64,000 bases of DNA from Paramuribaculum sp. Its GTDB lineage: Bacteria > Bacteroidota > Bacteroidia > Bacteroidales > Muribaculaceae. Positions 35,690 through 45,639 of this stretch are shown here, piece by piece; the first letter of the stretch is position 1; each line of letters starts with the position of its first letter. The position numbers were made by a program, and so were the translations under genes. A model generated the notes under the pieces. It was given only the letters and a program-made list of their open reading frames with translations, made no database searches and was not told the DNA's origin. The DNA is taken from positions 1 to 64,000 of the forward strand of contig JAFLSD010000002.1 in the NCBI GenBank assembly GCA_022511125.1, written 5' to 3'.

Positions 35690-36709
35690 ATGATGAAAAT
35701 CAAACATTATATCATTCCAGTAGCTGTGGTTGCTTTCGCTTCTTCCTGCACTCAAAAAGAAGCTGAACAAAGTGTTGAAGTCAAGGAGGAACTGCCGATA
35801 GTGACAGTGGACGTAGCCCACGATATGGAGGTACCCCAGACAAAAGAATATACCGCAAATGTTGAGGCATGGAACCTGAACAATATCTCACCTGCTACCC
35901 CAAACCGTATCAAGAAAATCAATGTTGAAGTGGGTGATCGCGTTAGAGCGGGACAGACACTGGTGATATTGGATTCGTCGAATATCGACCAACTAAAGAT
36001 AAATCTCGACCAGATAAAGCGTGAATACAATCGGGCTGTTGAACTTCTCGAGATTGGTGCCGGAACGCAACAGAGCGTAGATCAGCTTAAAGCACAGCTC
36101 GATGCAGCCAATTCGCAATATTCCAATATCTTGGAAAATACAGTGTTGAAATCACCGATCAATGGGGTTGTAACGGCAAGAAATTACGATCCGGGGGACA
36201 TGACAGGGGCTCAGCCTGTACTGTCGGTAGGACAACTCACTCCGGACCTAAAAATTATGATCAATGTGAGCGAGAACGATATGTCAGCCATAAAAGCAGG
36301 TATGCCTGTCACAATAACATTCGATGCTTTCCCGGGCGAAACATTTTCCGGAAAAGTTAACAGAATCTATCCCACAATCGATGCCACGACGAGAACGTTC
36401 GAAACAGAAGTGCGTCTGGCAAATCCTCAAGAACGGATCAAGCCCGGTATGTTCGGACGTGTTACCATCGATATGGGAGCCCAGCAGCACGTAGTAGTAT
36501 CGGATCGCGCGATAGTAAGACAGTCTGGGTCGGGTAACAAATATGTCTATGTGCTTAACGGCAATCATGTAAACTTTAGAAAAGTTGAGTTAGGTCAAAG
36601 AATGGGAACCGATTATGAACTCCTTGACGGCATAGCCGATGGTGACACAGTGGTTATTACCGGTCAGACAAGACTTGCAGACGGAGTTGAAGTACAAGTG
36701 AAGAAATAA
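35690..36709 (+). CDS. RND efflux periplasmic adaptor lipoprotein
   Basis: 339 residues (start at 35690 or 35693). Lipobox SSC (FASSCTQ). Barrel-sandwich motif NRIKKINVEVGDRVRAGQTL, coiled-coil hairpin (QIKREYNRAVELLEIGAGTQ and onward), then NTVLKSPINGVVTARNYDPG and IKPGMFGRVTI. It bridges the TolC-like channel and the RND pump. Operon order TolC-adaptor-RND with gaps of 13 and 42 bp. Confidence 0.95.
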   Translation: MMKIKHYIIPVAVVAFASSCTQKEAEQSVEVKEELPIVTVDVAHDMEVPQTKEYTANVEAWNLNNISPATPNRIKKINVEVGDRVRAGQTLVILDSSNIDQLKINLDQIKREYNRAVELLEIGAGTQQSVDQLKAQLDAANSQYSNILENTVLKSPINGVVTARNYDPGDMTGAQPVLSVGQLTPDLKIMINVSENDMSAIKAGMPVTITFDAFPGETFSGKVNRIYPTIDATTRTFETEVRLANPQERIKPGMFGRVTIDMGAQQHVVVSDRAIVRQSGSGNKYVYVLNGNHVNFRKVELGQRMGTDYELLDGIADGDTVVITGQTRLADGVEVQVKK

Positions 36710-36751
36710 ATTATCCAAAAGATAAGCAGATTAATTACTTAATATAAAAAA

Positions 36752-39700
36752 ATGAGTTTATACGGTAGTGCAGTAAAACGTCCCATCATGACCACCCTTT
36801 GTTTCGTGGCGGTTGTGATTTTGGGTTTGTTTTCCTTAAAACAACTTCCTATTGACCTTTATCCGGACGTGGAGACCAATACACTGATGGTAATGACCTC
36901 CTACAGCGGAGCGAGCGCCCAGGATATCGAACAGAACGTGACACGACCTCTTGAAAACGTTCTAAACTCAGTGAGCAATCTGAAACATATTACATCGAAA
37001 TCACGAGAAAACATATCAGTAATCACTCTCGAATTCGAATATGGAGAAGATATAGACGTCCTCACAAACGATGTCAGGGATAAGCTGGATATGATATCTT
37101 CGATGTTGCCCGATGATGCCGAGAATCCGGTGATTTTCAAGTTCTCCACCGATATGATTCCAATCATAATTCTTTCGGTAAGAGCCTCTGAAAGTATGCC
37201 GGGCCTTTACAAAATCCTCGATGATGCGATAGTTAATCCCCTTGCTCGAATCAACGGAGTCGGTTCGGTGTCGATATCCGGCGCTCCAAAGCGTGAAATC
37301 CATGTTTATGTGGATCCTAACCGTCTGGAAGCATATAATCTGACCGTGGAACAAATTGGAAGTGTGATCGGAGCAGAGAACCGTAACATACCGGGCGGTT
37401 CTTTCGACATCGGATCCGATACGTATGCTATGCGTGTACAGGGTGAATTCACATCATCCGATCAGCTTGCCAATGTTGTGGTCGGAACTTTCGAAAACCG
37501 TACGATATACCTTCGGGATGTGGCAAGAATCGACGATTCGCTTGAAGAAAGAGCTCAACAGACCTACAACAACGGCGAGCAGGGTGCGATGATCGTGATT
37601 CAGAAGCAAAGCGGAGCCAATTCGGTGGAAATATCAAACAAGGTGCTCCAGATTCTTCCCTCTCTGGAAAAGAGACTTCCGACTGACGTTAAAGTCGGTG
37701 TTATTGTTGATACTTCAGACAATATCCGCAATACAATCAGTTCGCTTGTGGAAACGGTGCTTTATGCACTCCTGTTTGTGGTGTTGGTGGTATTCCTGTT
37801 CCTCGGACGCTGGCGCGCCACTCTCATCATCACGATCACTATACCTATTTCCTTGATTGCCTCGTTTATCTATCTTTTCGCAACGGGAAATACTCTCAAT
37901 ATCGTTTCACTGTCGGCCCTATCGATATCAATCGGTATGGTGGTGGACGATGCTATAGTTGTTCTTGAAAACGTAACGACCCATATAGAACGAGGCTCCG
38001 ATCCTAAACAAGCGGCCGTTCATGGCACAAACGAAGTTGCAGTATCGGTAATAGCCTCCACCCTCACACTTATAGCAGTGTTCTTCCCTCTGACTCTCGT
38101 TACTGGTATGACAGGCGTTCTTTTCAGACAGTTGGGCTGGATGGTAACAATTATGATGATTATCTCTACCGTGTGTGCTCTTTCTCTGACTCCTATGCTA
38201 TGCTCGGTGCTTCTCAAGAGACAGGTAAGGCATGGTAGGGCTTATCAGGTGTTGTTCACGCCTGTGAATAAAGGGTTGGACTCTTTCGATAACGGTTACG
38301 GCAAGCTACTTACATGGGTGGTAGGCCATAAACTCATCACTTTTATTGTCTGTATAGGGATTTTCGTGGGTTCTATTTTCTTAATGAAGCAAGTGGGTAC
38401 GGAGTTTTTCCCGACAGCTGACGATGCGCGAATGCGCGTGAGTCTCGAACTTCCGATAGGAACACGCGTTGAAATTTCGCAGGAAAGTGCCAAACGTCTT
38501 TCTGACTTGTGGAGAGAAAAATATCCTGAAATAAAAACTCTAAACTATACAACCGGTTCTGCGTCGAGCGACAATACTTTCGCATCGTTGAGCGATAACG
38601 GTCCTCATATCATTTCGATGAATATCCGTCTCACCGACCCTGGTGAGCGCGACCGTTCAAGTTCGGAGATCGCAGCCTTGATGCGTGAGGATCTTAAGCA
38701 GTTCCCTGAATTCAAGAAAGCCCAGGTGTCGGTAGGCGGAATGGGTGGAGGCATGGGCGGCCAGGCTTCTATCGATTATGAAATCTACGGATATGATTTC
38801 AACGAAACCGACTCGGTGGCTAAGATGCTCCAGGCAGAATTGCGGAAGATTCCGGGAGCAGCCGACGTGCTCATCTCCCGTGCGGATTATCAACCGGAAT
38901 ATCAGGTTGACTTCGACCGAGAAAAACTTGCTTTGTACGGGCTCAATCTGTCAACCGCAGCGACTTATCTGAGAAACCGTATAAACGGTAATCTTGCATC
39001 CCAATTCCGTGAAGACGGCGAAGAATATGACATCAAAGTGATGTATGCTCCTGAATATCGAACTTCTCTCGAAGATATCGAAAATATCCTCATATACAAT
39101 AATGCCGGTAAGGCAGTAAGGTTGCGTGACGTAGGAACGGTAGTGGAACGTTTCACTCCGCCGACTATCGAGCGTAAGGACCGTGAGCGCATCGTCACTG
39201 TTAGCACGACAGTGCAGGATGTTCCGATGAGCGACATCGTTGAAGCCTCACAGGAAGCGATCGATAAGATGGAGATTCCTCAAGGTATTTCAATCCAGCT
39301 TGCCGGTAGCTATGAGGACCAACAGGATTCTTTCCGTGATCTTCTCACCCTCGCCGTGCTGATAATTATTCTTGTGTACATCGTGATGGCTGCCCAGTTC
39401 GAAAGCTACACTTACCCTGGTATTATCATGACTTCACTGATGTTCGCTTTCTCGGGTGTATTCATCATCCTTTATCTAAGCGGCCATACTCTGAATGTTA
39501 TGTCGATGATCGGAGCCATCATGCTTATCGGTATAGTTGTTAAAAACGGTATCGTGCTCATTGACTATATATCGCTTAACCGCGAACGCGGAATGTCGAT
39601 CAGGCGTGCAGTTATACTCGGTGGTAAATCGCGTCTGCGTCCTGTAGTAATGACTACTCTCACCACAATTCTCGGTATGGTTCCTATGGCTCTCGGAACA

Positions 39701-39877
39701 GGTCAAGGAGCGGAAATGTGGCGCCCGATGGGTACGGCGGTGATCGGTGGTCTGACTTTCTCAACCATCCTGACACTCCTCTTCGTGCCGGTGCTCTATT
39801 GTGTATTCGCAAGTAGAGAAATCAAGAAAACACGTCGTAAAATTCACAAAGCACTAAAAGCCGCTAAAAACGATTAA
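36752..39877 (+). CDS. RND multidrug efflux pump (AcrB/HAE1-like)
   Basis: 1041 residues with 12 helices and two large periplasmic loops. TM4 has the proton-relay motif GMVVDDAIVVLENV. It begins MSLYGSAVKRPIMTTLCFVA as in this family, and LIGIVVKNGIVLIDYI lies in the second half. It exports toxic compounds using proton motive force; substrates unknown. Confidence 0.96.
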   Translation: MSLYGSAVKRPIMTTLCFVAVVILGLFSLKQLPIDLYPDVETNTLMVMTSYSGASAQDIEQNVTRPLENVLNSVSNLKHITSKSRENISVITLEFEYGEDIDVLTNDVRDKLDMISSMLPDDAENPVIFKFSTDMIPIIILSVRASESMPGLYKILDDAIVNPLARINGVGSVSISGAPKREIHVYVDPNRLEAYNLTVEQIGSVIGAENRNIPGGSFDIGSDTYAMRVQGEFTSSDQLANVVVGTFENRTIYLRDVARIDDSLEERAQQTYNNGEQGAMIVIQKQSGANSVEISNKVLQILPSLEKRLPTDVKVGVIVDTSDNIRNTISSLVETVLYALLFVVLVVFLFLGRWRATLIITITIPISLIASFIYLFATGNTLNIVSLSALSISIGMVVDDAIVVLENVTTHIERGSDPKQAAVHGTNEVAVSVIASTLTLIAVFFPLTLVTGMTGVLFRQLGWMVTIMMIISTVCALSLTPMLCSVLLKRQVRHGRAYQVLFTPVNKGLDSFDNGYGKLLTWVVGHKLITFIVCIGIFVGSIFLMKQVGTEFFPTADDARMRVSLELPIGTRVEISQESAKRLSDLWREKYPEIKTLNYTTGSASSDNTFASLSDNGPHIISMNIRLTDPGERDRSSSEIAALMREDLKQFPEFKKAQVSVGGMGGGMGGQASIDYEIYGYDFNETDSVAKMLQAELRKIPGAADVLISRADYQPEYQVDFDREKLALYGLNLSTAATYLRNRINGNLASQFREDGEEYDIKVMYAPEYRTSLEDIENILIYNNAGKAVRLRDVGTVVERFTPPTIERKDRERIVTVSTTVQDVPMSDIVEASQEAIDKMEIPQGISIQLAGSYEDQQDSFRDLLTLAVLIIILVYIVMAAQFESYTYPGIIMTSLMFAFSGVFIILYLSGHTLNVMSMIGAIMLIGIVVKNGIVLIDYISLNRERGMSIRRAVILGGKSRLRPVVMTTLTTILGMVPMALGTGQGAEMWRPMGTAVIGGLTFSTILTLLFVPVLYCVFASREIKKTRRKIHKALKAAKND

Positions 39878-39880
39878 ATT

Positions 39881-40174
39881 ATGAAATCAATATTTATCGC
39901 TTTCGACCAGGCTCACTATGAGCGCATCATAGAAATGCTGGAACGCAACAATTGCCGTGGTTTTACGGCATGGGATCAAGTAACGGGAAGAGGGAGTGTT
40001 AACGGCGAACCTCATTATGGCACCCATGCTTGGCCGTCGCTTGCCTCAGCCATTATAACAATGGTTGAAGATCGCCAAGTCCGTATAATTTTAGAGAAGT
40101 TGAAGGCTTTTAATGATGAGCGTCCGAAACTCGGTCTGAGAGCTTTCGTGTGGAACGTAGAAGATATGATCTAA
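39881..40174 (+). CDS. PG0541-like transporter-associated protein
   Basis: 97 residues, starting 4 bp after the RND stop. It is a small soluble protein (MKSIFIAFDQAHYERIIEML, CRGFTAWDQVTGRGSVNGEP, WNVEDMI) of the PG0541 type, which in Porphyromonas and relatives follows the RND gene. The size and ferredoxin-like alternation resemble PII-type proteins, suggesting a sensor or modulator of the pump (inference). Confidence 0.85.
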   Translation: MKSIFIAFDQAHYERIIEMLERNNCRGFTAWDQVTGRGSVNGEPHYGTHAWPSLASAIITMVEDRQVRIILEKLKAFNDERPKLGLRAFVWNVEDMI

Positions 40175-40206
40175 GATTAAGAGAAGAATACTCTTCGAGC
40201 TAACAG

Positions 40207-40245
40207 ATATTCCCGTTTATTTCAAAAGCGGGAATATTTGTTTAT
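40207..40245 (+). terminator. Terminator of the RND operon
   Basis: ATATTCCCG pairs with CGGGAATAT across a 13-nt loop, followed by TTTGTTTATA. It overlaps the last codons of the convergent DUF418 gene. Confidence 0.65.
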
Positions 40246-41443
40246 AAGTCAGGCAACGCCAAATCCATTCCAACGGCCCGAATCTGAATATTTTCAACCA
40301 TATTGAGCTGAAAATGATTTCGAAAATGAACACACAGGCTACTATGATTTCAACTTCAAACAAACCCATTTTAGCACCAAATCCTAAACCGATACCGTAG
40401 AAAATGAAAATTCCTATCAAAGACTGACCGATATAGTTGGTGAGTGCCATTCGACCGGGGGCTGAAAACAGTTTCCAGACAAATAATTTTTTGAATGCTA
40501 AGTATGTCAAACAAAAGACTGCTATATAGCCGAAGCTTGTGAGATAGACACTCAGGAAGTAGAAAAGACTGTGAATTCCACCTCCTAAAGGATGACCCTC
40601 CATAGCGCTCCATGCATACACCGCGGAAAGGGGAAGTCCTAAACAAATTCCTGCAACAGCAATTTTTTTCAGCGAAGATTTCAATTCACCGATATTTGCG
40701 TACAGACGATTTCTCCCGATATAATATCCAATAAGGAAAAGACCCAATACTTTAAAATAGCGATTTCCGTCCACAAATTCCGACATCCTTTCCCATGCCC
40801 CTTGAATAAGGAACTTAAATACATCATTGTAACTTTTCGAATCGGCTAACCAATAAGCAAAATTTTCTTCAGTAATACCATATATACCGCAATATTTCCA
40901 TTGCTGTCCTACGAGCCATGCCGATGGATTCCATCTGAAGATCTCACAGAGAGAATCGATAATAACCGGAAGAATAAGAAAAACCCCTGCCAGTATCAAA
41001 ATCTTCCTATCGGAAAGTTTCATAAAAACGGGGAGGAGCATTCCGACAAGAGCATAGAGCATCAGGATGTCGCCGCTCCATATCAATATCAAATGTGCAA
41101 AACCTATTAGTAGCAGGTAGAACATTCGTCGGTAGAAAACTTTGAGGCCATTATTGCCTCGTTTCATGCAATTTGCAATAATTATTGAAAAACCTATACC
41201 GAACAGCAGAGAAAATATCGTATAAAATTTCCCATCTACGAAGATATAAAGAAGATATTGCGTAATATCGTCCCATAGCGATGAAGACATTTCGCTTTTG
41301 GCCGATTCGTCAAGAAATGAATACAGAGAGAATTCGGGGAAATTAGCCATACAAATTCCGAGGAGAGCGAATCCTCTCAACGCATCGAGAATAACGAATC
41401 TCTCGGATGGCCTTACCGGCATCATAATATTTCCTTCACTCAT
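40217..41443 (-). CDS. DUF418-family (YeiB-like) membrane protein
   Basis: 408 residues with about ten membrane helices. Start MSEGNIMMPVRPSERFVILD leads into ALRGFALLGICMANFPEF, the heparan-alpha-glucosaminide-acetyltransferase-like/YeiB N-terminus. The C-terminal DUF418 part has LFSAPGRMALTNYIGQSL. Role not established. Its stop codon lies in the hairpin that terminates the convergent RND operon. Confidence 0.9.
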   Translation of the reverse strand: MSEGNIMMPVRPSERFVILDALRGFALLGICMANFPEFSLYSFLDESAKSEMSSSLWDDITQYLLYIFVDGKFYTIFSLLFGIGFSIIIANCMKRGNNGLKVFYRRMFYLLLIGFAHLILIWSGDILMLYALVGMLLPVFMKLSDRKILILAGVFLILPVIIDSLCEIFRWNPSAWLVGQQWKYCGIYGITEENFAYWLADSKSYNDVFKFLIQGAWERMSEFVDGNRYFKVLGLFLIGYYIGRNRLYANIGELKSSLKKIAVAGICLGLPLSAVYAWSAMEGHPLGGGIHSLFYFLSVYLTSFGYIAVFCLTYLAFKKLFVWKLFSAPGRMALTNYIGQSLIGIFIFYGIGLGFGAKMGLFEVEIIVACVFIFEIIFSSIWLKIFRFGPLEWIWRCLTYKQIFPLLK

Positions 41444-41470
41444 TTTCCTATAGATTATAGCCGATAACGG

Positions 41471-42064
41471 TTAATAATTTTCTACCTGAATGTCCACTTC
41501 CAATGGTCTATAATTTGAAATAGTCGTCGTATCAACATTCTCAACCCTGTCTATACACCAGTACATCAGTTCTGACCTATTATTCATCTCCTTATTGCTT
41601 GGTTTGCGAAAAATAATATGTGGAGTTTTGTCAAGCTCCCAAAGCTCCCCCGGCTTAAGTTCTTTTAATTGTGCTTTATATCTATCTTTCACCGGTGTAC
41701 CGATAAGTTTATCATGGCTTGTATAATATATCGGATAAAGAATCAGATTACAATTCTCATTTCCCTTATTATAAATATAAACTTTTTCCCAGCCTATACT
41801 TACGGTTCTGTCACCCTCTTTAAAATTCATAACCCATGTGCCATGTTTTACATTTTCACCTTCTATCGTTATTACCTGACTTCCGGAGAAAAAGCCTATT
41901 GACATGACCATCACTATAAAACCCAAAATAGCAATCACCCAAGACCATATTTTTTTATCCTTCTCCCTTAGATGTAAAAATAAGCCGAAAACCACTAAAA
42001 CAAACAGAATGCCTAATACTGCTAAAATCATCTGTTTCCAAAACGTCATTTCCATATCCCTCAA
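41471..42064 (-). CDS. Membrane protein with C-terminal beta-rich domain, hypothetical
   Basis: Up to 197 residues (starts at 42064, 42055 or 42049 are possible). Two helices near 10-30 and 40-60 precede a beta-rich, probably extracytoplasmic domain (GTWVMNFKEGDRTVSIGWEK, ELKPGELWELDKTPHIIFRK). No family recognised. It may share a transcript with the DUF418 gene 27 bp downstream. Confidence 0.65.
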   Translation of the reverse strand: MRDMEMTFWKQMILAVLGILFVLVVFGLFLHLREKDKKIWSWVIAILGFIVMVMSIGFFSGSQVITIEGENVKHGTWVMNFKEGDRTVSIGWEKVYIYNKGNENCNLILYPIYYTSHDKLIGTPVKDRYKAQLKELKPGELWELDKTPHIIFRKPSNKEMNNRSELMYWCIDRVENVDTTTISNYRPLEVDIQVENY

Positions 42065-42269
42065 TGCTTTAAATGATCATTATTTGCAAAGTTAAGAAAT
42101 TATAGCATAGTTACAACGTCATCGATTATATTATTTTTTTCTTTAACCTATCATTGTGAAAGAGTTAAGTCGCCAGAAACTGACCCTTAAATCTGTCTTC
42201 CACTTATTCTGAATCTACAACCTTTGAAAAATTATGGGCTGTTTCGATTGCCATTTCAAAAAAACTTCT

Positions 42270-42277
42270 TACCTTTG
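42270..42277 (+). promoter_or_regulatory. TAnnTTTG promoter of tRNA-Pro
   Basis: TACCTTTG with TTG at 42248-42250, spacer 19 bp, ending 21 bp before the tRNA. Confidence 0.7.
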
Positions 42278-42298
42278 CCCCCGCTAACAGTAATAGCT

Positions 42299-42371
42299 CG
42301 GGGTGTAGCACAGTTGGCAGCGCGCCACGTTCGGGACGTGGAGGTCGGAAGTTCGAGTCTTCTCACCCCGA
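42299..42371 (+). tRNA. tRNA-Pro (anticodon CGG)
   Basis: 73 nt without encoded CCA. Acceptor CGGGGTG/CACCCCG, D-arm GTAGCACAGTTGGCAGCGC, anticodon stem-loop CCACGTTCGGGACGTGG with CGG, T-loop GTTCGAGTC. Followed by a terminator at 42377. Confidence 0.97.
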
Positions 42372-42376
42372 CATAA

Positions 42377-42420
42377 AAACCGGTATTGAAGTAATGTTCA
42401 TTACCGGTTTCTTATATTTT
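42377..42420 (+). terminator. Terminator of tRNA-Pro
   Basis: AAACCGGTA pairs with TACCGGTTT around an inner GTAAT/ATTAC-containing loop, then CTTATATTTT. Confidence 0.75.
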
Positions 42421-42444
42421 ATTGCTTTTTTTGATGATTTGATG

Positions 42445-42452
42445 TAATTTTG
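42445..42452 (+). promoter_or_regulatory. TAnnTTTG promoter of ilvE
   Basis: TAATTTTG, with TTG at 42422-42424 and a 20-bp spacer; 32 bp before the ATG at 42485. Confidence 0.65.
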
Positions 42453-42484
42453 TCGTCTGAAAAGAAACTTAAAAACTTAACGTC

Positions 42485-43516
42485 ATGCGCGACAACAATC
42501 TCGACTGGGCACATTTGTCGTTCGGATATATTCCTACCGACTATAACGTAAGATGCACATTCAAAGACGGCAAATGGGGCGAAATAGAAGTCTCACAGTC
42601 CGAAACCATCAACATGCATATAGCAGCTACGGCTCTACATTACGGGCAAGAAATTTTCGAAGGTTTAAAGGCATTCAGAGGTGCTGATGGAAAAGTAAGG
42701 ATCTTCCGCCTTGAAGAAAATGCAAAACGTATTGTAGAATCAGCCAAAGGTGTTATGATGGAGCCGGTTCCCGTTGAATTGTTCAAGAAAATGGTAGTGG
42801 AAGCGGTGAAACTAAATTCACGTTTCATTCCTCCTTACGGAAGCGGCGCGTCGTTGTATATACGTCCTATCGAACTTGGCATGAGCGCTCAGATAGGTGT
42901 AAATCCGTCGACTGAATATGTCTTCATGGTACTTGTAACTCCGGTCGGACCTTATTTCAAAGAAGGATTCAAGCCGACAAATATCTGTATAATGCGTGAA
43001 TACGACCGTGTGGCGCCTAAAGGCACCGGACGGTGGAAAGTAGGTGGCAACTATGCAGCAAGTTTAGATGCAGGTGTTAAAGCTCACGATTTAGGATATT
43101 CTGCTGTTCTATATCTCGACCCTCGTGAGAAGAAGTATGTTGACGAATGCGGACCGGCTAACTTCTTCGCCATCAAAGACGGAAAATATATCACACCGGC
43201 ATCGGAATCGATTCTGCCGTCTGTAACTAACAATAGCATCATGCAACTTGCCAGGGATATGGGTATAGCAGTTGAAGAACGCCACATTCCTCTGGAAGAG
43301 CTCTCGCAAATCCAGGAGGCTGGTGCCTGTGGAACCGCAGCTGTGGCCTCGCCGGTAGCCGAGATTCATGATCTTGACAATGGCACGAAATATATCGTCT
43401 CGAAAGACGGGCAGCCCGGTGAAATAACAACCAAGCTTTACAACCGTCTGCGCGCCATCCAACTTGGAGAAGAGCCGGACACTCACGGGTGGAATACAAT
43501 CGTTGAAGGCATCTGA
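42485..43516 (+). CDS. ilvE: Branched-chain amino acid aminotransferase
   Basis: 343 residues, class IV PLP transaminase. The PLP-lysine region is GTGRWKVGGNYAASLDAGVK; LHYGQEIFEGLKAFRGADGK and EAGACGTAAVASPVAEI are also conserved. It carries out the last step of Val/Leu/Ile synthesis and the first of their breakdown. No ilv or leu genes adjoin; the HD-domain gene follows by 9 bp. Confidence 0.95.
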   Translation: MRDNNLDWAHLSFGYIPTDYNVRCTFKDGKWGEIEVSQSETINMHIAATALHYGQEIFEGLKAFRGADGKVRIFRLEENAKRIVESAKGVMMEPVPVELFKKMVVEAVKLNSRFIPPYGSGASLYIRPIELGMSAQIGVNPSTEYVFMVLVTPVGPYFKEGFKPTNICIMREYDRVAPKGTGRWKVGGNYAASLDAGVKAHDLGYSAVLYLDPREKKYVDECGPANFFAIKDGKYITPASESILPSVTNNSIMQLARDMGIAVEERHIPLEELSQIQEAGACGTAAVASPVAEIHDLDNGTKYIVSKDGQPGEITTKLYNRLRAIQLGEEPDTHGWNTIVEGI

Positions 43517-43525
43517 TAATATTCC

Positions 43526-44089
43526 ATGGACTTTCAAAGAATTATTGATAAGTATTATCCCGCAGACAGTGAACTGCGGGATATTTTTATGGCACATTCA
43601 CGGCAAGTAGCTTCACTTGCCCTCGAGATACTTGAGAAGAAAAGTCTACCACTTGACAAAAATATGGTGGAAACGGCGGCTATGCTTCATGATATCGGTA
43701 TCTTCATGACTGATGCTCCGGGAATAGAATGCCGAGGAAGCCATCCATACATTTTGCATGGCCGGTTGGGAGCTGACCTTCTACGCAAAGAGGGTGTCGC
43801 TGAAGAGATAGCACTGGTTGCTGAACGTCATACCGGGTCGGGAATTACTGTTGAAGATATAGCACGTCAGAATCTCCCATTGTCAACAGACCGATATTAC
43901 ATGCCTGAATCATTGCTGGAAAAGCTGATATGTTATGCCGACAAGTTTTATTCAAAGTCGGGAAAAGGAGGGAAAAAGACTGTAGATGAGATCAGAATCG
44001 GAATGAGACGTCATTCAACAGAATCACTGGAGAGATTCGACAATCTGCATCGGATTTTTGGAGAAGACAATCATAAAATCAACTCATAG
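43526..44089 (+). CDS. HD-domain hydrolase
   Basis: 187 residues. HD pattern: FMAHSRQVASLALEILE (His), MLHDIGIFMTDAPGIE (HD), RHTGSGITVEDI, and CYADKFYSKSG (final Asp). Probably a nucleotide or phosphate-ester phosphohydrolase; substrate unknown. The 3' end overlaps the convergent GNAT gene by 19 bp. Confidence 0.85.
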   Translation: MDFQRIIDKYYPADSELRDIFMAHSRQVASLALEILEKKSLPLDKNMVETAAMLHDIGIFMTDAPGIECRGSHPYILHGRLGADLLRKEGVAEEIALVAERHTGSGITVEDIARQNLPLSTDRYYMPESLLEKLICYADKFYSKSGKGGKKTVDEIRIGMRRHSTESLERFDNLHRIFGEDNHKINS

Positions 44090-44556
44090 TCAACGACATC
44101 AAGCCATCGGCCGAATTTACGTCCTACCTGACAGAAACGAGATGCCTGACGGAAACCATGCGATTCATGGAAAATCACACTCTCGCTGTTTTCTGCTGTG
44201 ATACAGGCTATCATCGCATGAAATCCCGCTTTACGGCAGCGCTTAATCAGCTCTTTAAGCAACTCTGAGCCATAACCTTTGCTTTTCTTATCCTCACGGA
44301 TATACAGCGTGCTTTCAACCGTCGTATTATATGCCGGCTTGGATTTCCAGCTATGAGCATAAGCAAATCCCACAACACATCCGTCTTCCTCCCCCACTAT
44401 CAGGGGATAGGATTGCATGATTTCCTGAAGCTTCCGCGTCATATCGTCTTCGGAGTATGGCTCGGTTTCGAAAAGCACTGTCGTGTTAAGGACATGATGG
44501 TTGTAAATTTCTGTTATCTGAGCGATATCACCCGGCAAAAGATCTCTAATTTCCAT
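44071..44556 (-). CDS. GNAT acetyltransferase, phosphinothricin-acetyltransferase-like
   Basis: 161 residues. Begins MEIRDLLPGDIAQITEIYNH HV-like as in PAT enzymes; acetyl-CoA loop STLYIREDKKSKGYGSELLK; ends CQVGRKFGRWLDVVDYELIL. Related proteins acetylate amino acid analogues such as methionine sulfoximine. It overlaps the apbE 3' end by 11 bp, so is likely co-transcribed. Confidence 0.88.
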   Translation of the reverse strand: MEIRDLLPGDIAQITEIYNHHVLNTTVLFETEPYSEDDMTRKLQEIMQSYPLIVGEEDGCVVGFAYAHSWKSKPAYNTTVESTLYIREDKKSKGYGSELLKELIKRCRKAGFHAMIACITAENSESVIFHESHGFRQASRFCQVGRKFGRWLDVVDYELIL

Positions 44557-45568
44557 TGATATATCGTTTAAATCCGTCAGTCATAAGATATTCGTACTTC
44601 TCTCCGTTGACGTTAGCTATAAGAAGGAGTTCCACATCCTCAGCCTTCTCCGCCATTTCGAGCGCTTTATGAGGTGGAAGAACCATACAAGCCGTTGCAA
44701 TAGCATCTGCAAATATCGTGTTTTTTGCTATTACCGTAGCTGAAAACACTTTGTTATCCACGGGACGACAGGTTGAAGGATCGATGGTGTGGCCTATTCT
44801 TCCACTCTCAGTATCTCGGAAATTCCTGTAATTGCCCGATGTAGCCATTCCACAGTCAGTGATATGAACCACCAATGGCTCATTCGAGCCGGAATCCTGT
44901 TCGGGTGTTACTATCATTATATTCCAATCGGTTCCCGTGGAATTATGTCCGGCCACAGCAATTTCACCACCTATTTCAATCATATAGTTCTCAACGCCGT
45001 TCCGGCGAAACATTTCACCTATCATATCGCAACCATACCCTTTGGCTATCGCGCTGAAATTAAATTCCGTAGCAGCTGATTTCTTTTTCAGTTTGCCTTC
45101 CTGGATCATACAGTCTCCTATTCCTACCAACTGCTTCACACTGTCCACATTCTCAGAATCCGGCTCTACATTGTCGGTCTTATATCCGAATCCCCAGAGA
45201 TTTATCGCAGGTGCTACTGTAGGGTCGAATGCTCCGTCGGACATTGTATTCACATTCTGTGATATGTCGAACACTTTTTTAAAGAGAGAGTCAATGTCGG
45301 ATGTTTCGTTGCGGTTTATTCTACTTACAAGCGAATTTTCCACAAAAGGGGATAGCGATCGATTCACTTCATCAATAATCGTCTGAATTGAGTCGCACAA
45401 TTCAGGCGTTCCCTTGTAGACGATATGATAAGTCGTTGCCCAGGCAGCCCCTTCAGCTGTTTGCCATTGACCGGAATCGCATGCAGCAATAAAAGCGCCT
45501 GTTAAGCCTATTGTTGCGGATATGATTATTTTTTTGAGGACTTTAATTCCCATCTTCTTAAATTTCAC
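44546..45568 (-). CDS. apbE: FAD:protein FMN transferase (ApbE family) lipoprotein
   Basis: 340 residues, signal with lipobox (GAFIAACDSG). Motifs EGAAWATTYHIVY, DPTVAPAINLWGFGY, NFSAIAKGYGCDMI, ENYMIEIGGEIAVAG, HTIDPSTCRPVD and DAIATACMVL match ApbE. It covalently attaches FMN to Thr residues of proteins such as RnfG/NqrC. No rnf or nqr genes are in the window. Confidence 0.93.
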   Translation of the reverse strand: MKFKKMGIKVLKKIIISATIGLTGAFIAACDSGQWQTAEGAAWATTYHIVYKGTPELCDSIQTIIDEVNRSLSPFVENSLVSRINRNETSDIDSLFKKVFDISQNVNTMSDGAFDPTVAPAINLWGFGYKTDNVEPDSENVDSVKQLVGIGDCMIQEGKLKKKSAATEFNFSAIAKGYGCDMIGEMFRRNGVENYMIEIGGEIAVAGHNSTGTDWNIMIVTPEQDSGSNEPLVVHITDCGMATSGNYRNFRDTESGRIGHTIDPSTCRPVDNKVFSATVIAKNTIFADAIATACMVLPPHKALEMAEKAEDVELLLIANVNGEKYEYLMTDGFKRYINGN

Positions 45569-45600
45569 TTCAAAAATAGCACTTTATTCCCAAAATTAGC

Positions 45601-45608
45601 TATTTTTG
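45601..45608 (+). promoter_or_regulatory. TAnnTTTG -7 element of the DJ-1 gene
   Basis: TATTTTTG followed by CAAC, 31 bp before the ATG at 45640. Confidence 0.5.
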
Positions 45609-45639
45609 CAACAAACTTCATCAAAATTTTTTTTACGAC